Notes under the pieces: generated by a model
What the model was told of the DNA's origin: nothing
Database searches by the model: none
The model's input: the letters and a program-made list of their open reading frames with translations, nothing else
Translations under genes and position numbers: made by a program
Assembly: GCF_013364215.1 (NCBI RefSeq)
Contig: NZ_CP054923.1
Location: 5,890,001-5,954,000, forward strand
DNA length: 64,000 nt
Reading direction: 5' to 3'
From: Verrucosispora sp. NA02020
GTDB lineage: Bacteria; Actinomycetota; Actinomycetes; Mycobacteriales; Micromonosporaceae
Shown here: positions 8,446-15,769 of the stretch, piece by piece
Position numbering within the stretch: position 1 is the stretch's first letter
Layout: each line of letters starts with the position of its first letter

Positions 8446-8510
8446 CGGAGATGACCAAGAAGTTTGCACCCTCAGACCTGCCCCCTCCGCGACCAAACCT
8501 CTTGATCAAG
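8446..8510. repeat. Intergenic repeat family B copy 1 (TGACCAAGAAGTTTG hairpin)
   Basis: Outer arms TGACCAAGAAGTTTG (from 8452) and CAAACCTCTTGATCA are near inverted complements, so the ~60-base unit can fold into a hairpin. The middle reads CACCCTCAGACCTGCC. Further copies are at 8817-8882 (same orientation) and 38545-38606 (inverted). The 941-base gap 8263-9203 holds no credible gene; it consists of this copy, the palindrome at 8565, copy B2, the inverted repeat at 8929 and a terminator. Confidence 0.85.
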
Positions 8511-8564
8511 ATGCCGAATCTGTCGGACGCGCCCGGAGGGGTGGTGGTGTGCTGGTGAGTCCCG

Positions 8565-8618
8565 GGGAGGTGGGTAGATCTGTTGTCGTCCGGACGACAA
8601 CAGATCTACCCACCTCCC
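8565..8618. repeat. Perfect 54-bp palindrome with no loop
   Basis: Arms 8565-8591 and 8592-8618 are perfect 27-base reverse complements meeting at GTCC/GGAC, with an internal AGATCT. No spacer separates them. It could extrude as a cruciform or act as a bidirectional terminator. Confidence 0.9.
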
Positions 8619-8816
8619 TACGGGGCGACAGCCCCTGTTCCGCTAGCACCGAACGGGTACAGGCGCAGGGCACGCGCCAGGCGCGGGCAGGGGCTGGACG
8701 AGGCGGCGCCGCAGGCGGACGACCCGACGCTCTCCCCACCGACCCTCCCCAGCCAGGGCATCATTCCCCCACAGACCGACCCCATGGAGGGCGACGCACG
8801 CCTCGACGGTGTGCGC

Positions 8817-8882
8817 CACCGGAGATGACCAAGGAGTTTGCACGCTCAGACCTGCCCCTCCGTGACCAAACTCCTTGATCGA
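8817..8882. repeat. Intergenic repeat family B copy 2
   Basis: Same order as copy 1: CACCGGAGATGACCAAG, GAGTTTGCACGCTCAGACC, then GTGACCAAACTCCTTGATC. The changes in the two arms are compensatory: AAGAAG/CCTCTT in copy 1 becomes AAGGAG/CTCCTT here, so stem pairing is kept or improved. Confidence 0.85.
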
Positions 8883-8928
8883 TCCGGGGTTCGGCGTGGG
8901 GGCGGGATGCTTGCGCTGGACGGGGCAA

Positions 8929-9003
8929 GATCCGCACAACTTCAGCGATATTGCTGTCTCCGAGCACGCCTGAGGCAGCAGTATCCGTGAAGTTGCGCGG
9001 ATC
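8929..9003. repeat. Imperfect inverted repeat, 28-base arms
   Basis: Left arm begins GATCCGCACAACTTCA and right arm ends TGAAGTTGCGCGGATC. Over 28 bases there are about 4 mismatches around a ~19-base loop. It is a third, unrelated hairpin type in the same gap. Confidence 0.8.
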
Positions 9004-9090
9004 ATGATGAGCCGCAAGGGGTGTGCCGACACTATGCACAACGAGCGGCACCGGCACAGGCACGGACGGGCATCTGGCGACGGGGATGGT

Positions 9091-9127
9091 CCCGGGCAGC
9101 CCACCGTCGACGGGTGGGCTGCCCGGG
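9091..9127 (-). terminator. Terminator of the sugar dehydrogenase gene
   Basis: 15-bp perfect stem (CCCGGGCAGCCCACC and complement) with a 7-base loop, located 77 bases past the stop of the minus-strand gene ending at 9204. Confidence 0.75.
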
Positions 9128-9203
9128 TCGGCGCCGTGGCGCCGGTCGCCCGGGGACGCGGGCGGGAATCAGCTGAGCCGGCGCAACGTGCTGCCGACGG
9201 CAA

Positions 9204-10724
9204 TCAGCTCAGCTGGCAGGACGTGCCGTTGAGGCGGAAGTCGCCGGGACGGTCGTTGGTGCCGGAGTAGGTGGCCTGGAGGCCGAAGGTGGCCGTGCCG
9301 TTGGTCGGCAGGCTGCCGTTCCAGGACACGTTGCGCGCGGTGACGGTCCGGCCGGACTGGGTGACCTGGGCGTTCCAGGCGTTGGTGACCTGCTGGTTGC
9401 CGGCGAACGTCCAGGTCAGCGTCCAACTGGTCAGGGCGGACCCACTGTTGGTGACGCGCACGTCGGCGGTGAAGCCGTTGCTCCACTGGTTGGCCGTCCA
9501 GCTCACCGCGCAGGCAGCCGGGCCGGTCGTCGGCGGGGGCGTCGTGGGAGGGGGAGTCGTGGGAGGGGGCGTGGTCGGCGGGGGCGTGCTGGGCGGCGGG
9601 GTGGTGCCGTCGCGGGGCGGGAAGCGCAGCACCCGGTCGTCGGTGGACGCCGGGGTGCCCCGGCCGTCACGGTTGCTGGTGGTGACCCAGAGCCAGCCGT
9701 CGGGGCCGTACTCGACGGTGCGCAGGCGTCCGTAGGTGCCCAGCAGTTCGGCGGTGGGGGTGCCGACGCCACCGGAGCCGTTCAGCGGCACGTTCCAGAG
9801 CCGGGTGCCGCGTAGGCCGGCCACGAAGAGGCGGTTCCCGGCGATGGTTACGCCGCTCGGGGACGCCTCGGCCGGCGCCCAGACGAGCAGGGGGTCGCGG
9901 AACCGGGGGTCGTTGGCGCGGCCCTCGACAGTGGGCCAGCCGTAGTTGCCGCCCGCGACGATCAGGTTGAGCTCGTCCCAGGTGTTCTGACCGAACTCGC
10001 TGGCATATAGTCGGCCTTGGGCGTCCCAGGCTAGACCCTGCACGTGGCGGTGGCCGAGGCTGTAGACGGGTGAGCCGGCCGTCGGGTTGTCCGGCGGGAC
10101 GGTGCCGTCGGGTCGGATGCGCAGGATCTTGCCGTTGCGGCTCTGTGGGTTCTGGGCAGTCGCGGTCTGTCCGGCGTCACCCACTCCGACATAGAGCATG
10201 CCGTCCGGTCCGAAGGCGATCCGGCCTCCGTTGTGGATCGACGCACGGGTCAGTCCGGTGAGGATCGGTTGCTGGTCCTGCACGGCGGTGAGCCGGAACC
10301 GGGAGATGCGGTTGTCGGTCGCGGTGGTGAAGTAGACGTAGATCCAGCCGTCCTGCGCGTAGGTCGGCGAGACGGCGAGACCGAGCAGGCCACCCTCGCT
10401 GGTCGCGGCCACTCCGGAGATCGTGACGACGGGTACGGGCTGCTGGCCGGGACGGACCCGGACCACCTGGCCGGTGGGACGTTGGGCGACCAGGGCGCTG
10501 CCGTCGGGCAGGAAGTCCATGCCCCATGGCACCTGGAGCCCGGTGGCGACCGTTTCCGGGCGGGTGAAGTCGAAGTCGCCGACGGCGAGCAGCCCGGGGG
10601 CTGCGGCGGTGCCGGCGGACGGGCGTTCGACGGCGGGTACCGCGCCGGCGAGACCACCGACACCGACGGCACCGGCGACCAGCCCGGCGGTGAGTACGGC
10701 CCCGACCCTGAGTCGGATTTTCAT
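9204..10724 (-). CDS. Secreted PQQ-type glucose/sorbosone dehydrogenase with C-terminal CBM2
   Basis: 506 residues, exported. Signal peptide MKIRLRVGAVLTAGLVAG... with an Ala cleavage region. Residues ~50-370: six-bladed beta-propeller of the glucose/sorbosone dehydrogenase family (LQVPWGMDFLPDG, ATSEGGLLGLAVSP, NGGRIAFGPDGMLYVGVGD, LGHRHVQGLAWD, NYGWPTVEG). Then a Pro/Thr linker of (PPPTT) repeats and a ~100-residue carbohydrate-binding module 2 (CAVSWTANQWSNGFTADVRVTN ... CQLS) with the terminal Cys pair. It probably oxidises sugars or oligosaccharides while tethered to a polysaccharide. ATG 10724 has GGGAGGTGG directly upstream. Expressed alone, closed by the hairpin at 9091. Confidence 0.92.
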   Translation of the reverse strand: MKIRLRVGAVLTAGLVAGAVGVGGLAGAVPAVERPSAGTAAAPGLLAVGDFDFTRPETVATGLQVPWGMDFLPDGSALVAQRPTGQVVRVRPGQQPVPVVTISGVAATSEGGLLGLAVSPTYAQDGWIYVYFTTATDNRISRFRLTAVQDQQPILTGLTRASIHNGGRIAFGPDGMLYVGVGDAGQTATAQNPQSRNGKILRIRPDGTVPPDNPTAGSPVYSLGHRHVQGLAWDAQGRLYASEFGQNTWDELNLIVAGGNYGWPTVEGRANDPRFRDPLLVWAPAEASPSGVTIAGNRLFVAGLRGTRLWNVPLNGSGGVGTPTAELLGTYGRLRTVEYGPDGWLWVTTSNRDGRGTPASTDDRVLRFPPRDGTTPPPSTPPPTTPPPTTPPPTTPPPTTGPAACAVSWTANQWSNGFTADVRVTNSGSALTSWTLTWTFAGNQQVTNAWNAQVTQSGRTVTARNVSWNGSLPTNGTATFGLQATYSGTNDRPGDFRLNGTSCQLS

Positions 10725-11043
10725 GCCACCTCCCGAAATAGAGATGTTTATCAATGTAACATGCGCGAATTCCTGACGCGCGGGATCACGCCCCGAAGCA
10801 ACAGCCACGGAGCAGGAAAAGGTGGGGAGAATTCATATTTCTGTCTCGGACTCGCATCGACTACGGTAGGAAACACAGGTGATCCAGACCGGGTCGCCAG
10901 ACGACGGCGACGGCCGCCCGCACAGCAGCAACAGCCTCGACACGCTCGGTCACCGAGAACGCCGACACGTGCTATTCTCCGGCGTCGATCTCCGCAGCGC
11001 GGACCCGGATCGGGTCGATTGTCGCAAAGGACGCCCTCCCCCG
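10725..11043. other. Divergent promoter region
   Basis: No gene is supported here. AT-rich ATGTTTATCAATGTAACAT at 10744-10762 (5-base ATGTT/AACAT arms) lies 20 bases before the sugar dehydrogenase start and may be its promoter or operator. On the other side, TATTCT at 10973-10978 fits an actinobacterial -10 for the histidine kinase gene, 66 bases before its start. Confidence 0.35.
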
Positions 11044-12222
11044 ATGTCGGTCCACACCGCTTCGACCGCGCCACCCACTTCGGTGCAGCGCCCCGCCACC
11101 GGTGCGTTCACGCTGATCTTCACCCGGTTACCGGCATTGCTGCGACTGTCCTGCGGCCTTTTCGTCGCGGTGGTGGCGCTCTCCGTCCGTACCCCTCCGG
11201 TCCGGGTCGAGTTGTTGATCCCGGCCGTGACGGTGTTGACCGCCTGGGCCGTCTGGTATTCGCTGCGTGCCTTCCGGCACGGCATCGGTGCGGCCATGGT
11301 CACCGGGGACGTGGCCCTGACCACCGTCGCGTGCCTGGCGATGCCGGTCCTGGTCGCCCCGGAGGTGCTGCCCGGCGAGGCGAGCTGGATCGCGGTGCTG
11401 GCCAGCACCACGGTCATCAACGCCCAGGCGACCGCTCCGGCGCGCTGGTCGATCACCGCCGGTCTACTGGTCACCGCGAGCTACGCCGTCGGCGCGTACG
11501 CGGCCGCGGACCCCGTCGAGGCCGGCGCCCACTCGGTGACGCTGCTGGCACAGATCGCCTGCACCGCCATGATGACCGCGGTGATGCGTCGCCGGATGCT
11601 CCGCGCCGACGCCGAGTTCGTGACGAGCCAGAAGGCCACCCGGGAGGCGCTGCTCGCACGCACCTCGCGGGAGTCGGAACGGCAGCAGAACCGCGACCTG
11701 CACGACACCGTCCTGGCGACGCTGACCATGGTCGGACAGGGTGCCGTACCCGGCCCGTCGCCGGCCCTGCGCGACCGGTGCGCCACCGATCTGCGTACCC
11801 TCGCCGCCCTGGCGGACGCCCGGTCGGTGCCGGCGGGCGGCACGGCCCGGGTGGACGAACGGCTGCGGGCGGTGTTCGCCCGGCTGCCCGGACTGCCGGT
11901 CAACGCCGACCTGCCGCCGTGCCCGGCACCGGCGCCGGTCGCCGAGGCGCTCGCGGAGAGCACCCACGCGGCGCTGACCAACGTGCTCCGGCACGCGCCC
12001 GGCGCCGCCACCACCGTGCGGCTGCGGCGCATCACCGGCACCGTCGCGGTCGAGGTGGTCGACGACGGTCCCGGTTTCGACCCCAGCACCGTCCCGGCGC
12101 ACCGGTACGGCCTGCGCGAGTCGATCCACGGCCGGATGGCCACGATCGGCGGGCGGGCCGAGGTGGACTCCGCCCCCGGTCACGGCACCCGGATCCGGTT
12201 GGAGTGGTCGGATGTCGGCTGA
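11044..12222 (+). CDS. Sensor histidine kinase (NarL/DesK-type)
   Basis: 392 residues. The N-terminal ~190 hold about six hydrophobic segments. A coiled stretch follows, then the phospho-acceptor region QQNRDLHDTVLATLT (the DLHDTV His), then an HATPase with N box HAALTNVLRHAPGA, G1 VVDDGPGFDPS, G2 YGLRESIHGRM and GHGTRIRLEW. This class pairs with LuxR-type response regulators, as encoded two genes on. ATG 11044 is used; the longer frame upstream lacks support and the ribosome site is weak. The stop lies 11 bases inside the next gene. Confidence 0.87.
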   Translation: MSVHTASTAPPTSVQRPATGAFTLIFTRLPALLRLSCGLFVAVVALSVRTPPVRVELLIPAVTVLTAWAVWYSLRAFRHGIGAAMVTGDVALTTVACLAMPVLVAPEVLPGEASWIAVLASTTVINAQATAPARWSITAGLLVTASYAVGAYAAADPVEAGAHSVTLLAQIACTAMMTAVMRRRMLRADAEFVTSQKATREALLARTSRESERQQNRDLHDTVLATLTMVGQGAVPGPSPALRDRCATDLRTLAALADARSVPAGGTARVDERLRAVFARLPGLPVNADLPPCPAPAPVAEALAESTHAALTNVLRHAPGAATTVRLRRITGTVAVEVVDDGPGFDPSTVPAHRYGLRESIHGRMATIGGRAEVDSAPGHGTRIRLEWSDVG

Positions 12223-13402
12223 GGCGGGGACGGCACCCGGGGCGGTGGTGCGGCCTGCGGCGCGTACCCCCGGGATGGTCGACGGTGCCGACGCCGGCCG
12301 GGCGGCGGCTGCGGTGGCGCGGATCTCCGACCGGGGTGCCCGGGTCGTCGCGGTGACCATCGCGCTGGTCTGGCACCTGGCGATCGGGCTGCCGGCGGTG
12401 CTGTCCGCCTGGTCCGAGCTGGCGGTGCCGCAGGTGGTGCTCGGCGGCTGGCTGCTGGTGACGGCGGCCGGGGTGACCGCCGGCGTACGCCTGCTGCACG
12501 ACCACCCGCTGCCGGCGGCGCCGATGGCCGGGCTGCTGCTGGCGGTCGACGTGGTGGTCTTCGCGGCGGTCGGCCGGGTGCACCTGTTCAGTCCCGCCAA
12601 CTGGGTCTGGGGCACGCTCGCCTGGTTCTTCCTGGTGGTGCTCTGGGGGCAGCGGGTGCGCTGGCTGCTCGCCCTGCTGGTGGCGCACGCGGCGATCGCG
12701 ATGTCCGCCGTCGCGTTGTACGGCGCGACCGGCGCGGCGGACCTGGCCCGTTCCACGATGGCGCTGTACGGCACCTCCTCGCTGCCGGCGGCGGTCTTCG
12801 TCGGCGCGGTGGCCCTGTCGCTGCTCTCTCGCGAGCGGGCCGCCACCGTCGCGACCACGAACGCGATGGTGGCCGAACGGGAGGCCGCCGAGCACGCCCG
12901 ACGGGAGCGGCGGGAGCGGCTGGCGCTGGCCAGCGCGGCGGCCAGCGAGGTGTTGACCGAGCTGGCGCAGGGCCGGGCCGATCCGGCCGACCCGGAGGTG
13001 CAGCGCCGCTGCGTACGCGCGGCCGGACAGTTGCGTCGGTTGATCGCCGAGTCCGACGACGTGCCGCATCCGCTCCTGCACGAGCTTCGTGCCGCAGCCG
13101 ACCTGGCGGAGCGCAACGGTCTGCCCATCGACCTGGTCACAATTGGTGCACCGCCACCGTTGCCGGTGCAGGTCCGCCGGAGCCTGACCGATCCGCTCAT
13201 CGCCGTCCTCGCCGAGGCACGGGAGTGGGCCCGGATGACAGTCGTCGCCGGCCCCGACGAGGTGGTGGTCAGCCTGGTCACACCGGACCGGGGCGGCCCG
13301 GAGGCCACCGGGCCGCCGCCGGAGGACGGTGACGCGCAGGTCGAACAGGTACACGAACGGGACGGGGAGATCAGATGGACGCAGACGCGGTGGCGCCGTT
13401 GA
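12212..13402 (+). CDS. Kinase-like membrane protein lacking recognisable catalytic motifs
   Basis: 396 residues. Residues ~40-210 contain about six membrane segments. A coiled coil (EREAAEHARRERRERLALASAAASEVLTEL) follows, then a C-terminal domain laid out like a histidine kinase ATPase domain (PIDLVTIGAPPPLPVQVRRSLTDPLIAVLAEA ... VVAGPDEVVVSLV) but without a recognisable phospho-acceptor His, N box or G boxes. It overlaps the upstream kinase gene by 11 bases and the response regulator gene by 28, so all three are coupled. Likely a partner or modulator of the kinase rather than an enzyme; this is inference. Confidence 0.75.
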   Translation: MSAEAGTAPGAVVRPAARTPGMVDGADAGRAAAAVARISDRGARVVAVTIALVWHLAIGLPAVLSAWSELAVPQVVLGGWLLVTAAGVTAGVRLLHDHPLPAAPMAGLLLAVDVVVFAAVGRVHLFSPANWVWGTLAWFFLVVLWGQRVRWLLALLVAHAAIAMSAVALYGATGAADLARSTMALYGTSSLPAAVFVGAVALSLLSRERAATVATTNAMVAEREAAEHARRERRERLALASAAASEVLTELAQGRADPADPEVQRRCVRAAGQLRRLIAESDDVPHPLLHELRAAADLAERNGLPIDLVTIGAPPPLPVQVRRSLTDPLIAVLAEAREWARMTVVAGPDEVVVSLVTPDRGGPEATGPPPEDGDAQVEQVHERDGEIRWTQTRWRR

Positions 13403-14088
13403 CGCCACACCGCCCCGTCGGAGTGGCCATTGTGGACGATCATCCGGTGGTCATCGACGGGGTACGCGCCTGGCTGGCCACCGAGCCGCGACTGACCGTA
13501 CTCGCCACCGGCGACGACCCCGACGAGGTGCTGCGCGCCGCGCCCGAGGCCGACGTGGTGCTGCTGGACCTGCGCCTGCACGGCCGGCTGGTGCTGGACA
13601 AGCTCGCCGAGCTCTGCGCCTCGGGCCGGCGGGTGGTGGTCTACTCCGAACACTCCGATCCGCGCACCATGCTCGCCGCGCTCGATGCCGGGGCGGTGGC
13701 CTTCCTCGCCAAGCACGAGGGGCGGGAGCACTGCGTGGCGACGGTGCTGGACGCGGCGAGCGACCGTCCGTACGTCGCCCCGTCGTTGGCGGGCGCGATG
13801 GTCGGTGACCCCCGACCGGACCGGCCGGTCCTCTCCGACAAGGAGCGCGAGGCGCTGCTGCTCTGGTTCCAGTCGATGTCCAAGGCGTCGGTGGCCCGCC
13901 GGATGCGGATCAGCGAACACACCGTCAAGCAGTACGTCGACCGGGCGCGGATCAAGTACACCCGGGCCGGACGGCCGGCGGCCACCAAGGCGGCACTGCT
14001 CGCCCGGGCGATCGAGGACGGACTAGTCCGACCAGAGGAAATAGGCATCTATCGGTCGCACGCGTCGACCGATTGGCCGACCCCCTAA
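13375..14088 (+). CDS. LuxR/NarL-type response regulator
   Basis: 237 residues. Receiver domain: acidic pair Asp21-Asp22, phospho-acceptor Asp65 in VVLLDLRLHG, conserved Ser/Lys region (VVYSE, AFLAKH). DNA-binding domain: LSDKEREALLLWFQSMSKASVARRMRISEHTVKQYVDRARIKY; compared with typical LuxR domains the first helix diverges (ALLLWFQSMS), but the recognition helix SEHTVKQYVDRAR is intact. ATG 13375 is preceded by GGGGAGA and lies inside the previous gene. Output target unknown. Confidence 0.9.
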   Translation: MDADAVAPLTPHRPVGVAIVDDHPVVIDGVRAWLATEPRLTVLATGDDPDEVLRAAPEADVVLLDLRLHGRLVLDKLAELCASGRRVVVYSEHSDPRTMLAALDAGAVAFLAKHEGREHCVATVLDAASDRPYVAPSLAGAMVGDPRPDRPVLSDKEREALLLWFQSMSKASVARRMRISEHTVKQYVDRARIKYTRAGRPAATKAALLARAIEDGLVRPEEIGIYRSHASTDWPTP

Positions 14089-14167
14089 CGGGCGTCATGA
14101 CAGGGAGTGTCGGATTGGGCGAGGCTCGTGATCAGATGCCCCCGCCAGCACCGGAGGTTCCGTCCCG

Positions 14168-14869
14168 ATGCACGATGATGCGTCCCCGTTCTTCATCGCC
14201 CCGCATCGCTTCGACGCGGTGCACGACGACGCCGGCCCGGTCCTGGACCGCCGGCACGAGCTGGTGCCGGAGGCCGGCGAGCAGGTGCTCGGCCGCCACC
14301 GACTGAACGTGGCGGGCTACCTGCTCGGCCCCACGGACGCCTCCCGGTCGTGGACGCTGCCCGCCCCGGTCACCCTCACCGTGACCGATTTCCGCATGGT
14401 CTACGTCGGGACGCGTTCGCACCTCGCCCTGGTCGGTTCCCGTTCCGGCCCGGGCGGCCGGACCCCGGGCCTGGTCAGCGGGCAGATCCGCTGGCAGTGG
14501 CCGTCCCGGCTGGAGTGGCTGCCGGGCACCGGCGACGACGAGATGCGGTTGCTGGTGGTCTGCGACGCGTTGCGGACCATCCGACAGCCGGCGCTCGGCC
14601 TGACCGGGCAGCGTGGCGAGGTGAGTGAGCTGGCCCGGCAGATCCGCCGCGCGGTGGCCGTTTTTCGGCTCACCCGGCCGGAGCTGGTGGACCTGTCGCC
14701 GCCGGAGCGGGACGCGCTGGCCCGGGTCGCCCGCAGTACGCCGCTGGCCGGTCCGGCGCGGGTGGTGCTGCCCGGCTCTCTGCCCGTCGAGTTCCACTCC
14801 CGGGACGACTACTACCGGCCCCGGCACTCCGATCCGATGCCGTACGACGCGGCCTCCGGGCTACGGTGA
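14168..14869 (+). CDS. Conserved actinobacterial-type protein, function unknown
   Basis: 233 residues, soluble, no signal peptide. The first half is beta-rich (YLLGPTD, VTLTVTDFRMVYVG, IRWQWPSRLEWLP, EMRLLVVCDALRTI), giving a PH/GRAM-like impression. The second half is helical with a REVSELARQIRR-type helix, an LSPPERDALARVA helix and a Pro-rich VLPGSLPVEF stretch. ATG 14168 has GGAGG about 11 bases upstream. It follows the response regulator by 79 bases and may be read from the same transcript. I do not recognise the family. Confidence 0.7.
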   Translation: MHDDASPFFIAPHRFDAVHDDAGPVLDRRHELVPEAGEQVLGRHRLNVAGYLLGPTDASRSWTLPAPVTLTVTDFRMVYVGTRSHLALVGSRSGPGGRTPGLVSGQIRWQWPSRLEWLPGTGDDEMRLLVVCDALRTIRQPALGLTGQRGEVSELARQIRRAVAVFRLTRPELVDLSPPERDALARVARSTPLAGPARVVLPGSLPVEFHSRDDYYRPRHSDPMPYDAASGLR

Positions 14870-14946
14870 TCCGCCCGCCGACCTGAACCCGCACAGCCCT
14901 GATCCGCGCCGGTCCGATCGGCACGGTCTGTCGTGCGCCGGGCGGG

Positions 14947-15693
14947 TCAGGGGTTCCGGGCACCCCGTCCGGCGTCGATGGCGTCGGCCTGCTCCGGGGT
15001 CGGCGCGGTGCCGCCGAGGTGGGCCGGCAGCCACCAGCGGTCCTCCGGCCCGGCGGGCTGGTCCGGGTACTCCCGTTGGACCCGGTCCACCATCGCGCCG
15101 AGCCGGGCGGCCAGGTCGGCGGTCATCGCGGCGGTGTCCGGGTACGCGCCGGGCAGCATCGGCTCGCCGACCAGGATGGTGATCGGGGTGTGCCGCCGGC
15201 TCAGCGTGCGCGGTCGGCCCTTGGTCCAGAGGCGCTGGCCGCCCCAGAGCGCCACCGGCAGCACCGGCACGTCGGCGTCGCGGGCCATCCGGGCGGTCCC
15301 GCTCTTGAGAGTCCGCAGGGTCAGAGACCGGCTGACGGTGGCCTCCGGGAACACTCCGACCGCCTCGCCGGCCCGCAACGCGCGCACGGCGGCGGCGTAC
15401 GACTCGGCACCCGCCTGCCGGTCCACCGGGATGTGCCGCATCCCGCGCATCAGCGGGCCGGACACCCGATGCCGGAACACCGCGTCCTTCGCCATGAACC
15501 GGACCAGTCGCCGGGAATCCAGCGCCCCCAACCCGCAGAAGATGAAGTCCAGGTAGCTGACGTGGTTGCTGGCCAGCACCACACCACCGGTGCGGGGCAC
15601 GTGGTGCGCCCCCTCCACGGCCAGCTTCAGGTCGAGTACGCGGAACATCGTCTTACAGGCGGCGATCACGGGCGGATACACGAGTTCCGGCAT
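14947..15693 (-). CDS. 1-acyl-sn-glycerol-3-phosphate acyltransferase (PlsC family)
   Basis: 248 residues. Transfers an acyl chain to lysophosphatidic acid or a similar acceptor at the membrane. Motif I is NHVSYLDF with the H-x4-D pair His44/Asp49. Motif III is FPEATVSRS, where FPEGTRS is usual, so Gly is replaced by Ala. Motif IV is VLPVALWGG. The N-terminal ~20 residues are amphipathic. It ends in an acidic, Pro-rich tail. Alone on its strand; its promoter carries an inverted repeat at 15697-15720. Confidence 0.9.
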   Translation of the reverse strand: MPELVYPPVIAACKTMFRVLDLKLAVEGAHHVPRTGGVVLASNHVSYLDFIFCGLGALDSRRLVRFMAKDAVFRHRVSGPLMRGMRHIPVDRQAGAESYAAAVRALRAGEAVGVFPEATVSRSLTLRTLKSGTARMARDADVPVLPVALWGGQRLWTKGRPRTLSRRHTPITILVGEPMLPGAYPDTAAMTADLAARLGAMVDRVQREYPDQPAGPEDRWWLPAHLGGTAPTPEQADAIDAGRGARNP

Positions 15694-15696
15694 CCG

Positions 15697-15720
15697 GTAA
15701 CTTTACCCCTAGTAGGTTAC
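15697..15720 (-). promoter_or_regulatory. Inverted repeat in the plsC-like gene promoter
   Basis: GTAAC and GTTAC end a 24-base segment starting 4 bases upstream of the start codon. Inside it GGTAA/TTACC forms a shorter palindrome, part of which extends into the first bases before the ATG. Position and symmetry suggest an operator, possibly of a TetR-type lipid regulator; not proven. Confidence 0.35.
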
Positions 15721-15769
15721 GCGCTGGTAGGACGCCCGTCCGGGCTGCTCAGCCACCATGACCGCGCCC

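Noticed and set aside
8446..9003. CRISPR array in the palindrome cluster
   Set aside because: The repeats are of different types, spacing is irregular, and no cas genes are nearby.
9024..9400. Small plus-strand frames over the sugar dehydrogenase 3' end and terminator
   Set aside because: Cross the terminator hairpin and run antisense to the CBM2; no support.
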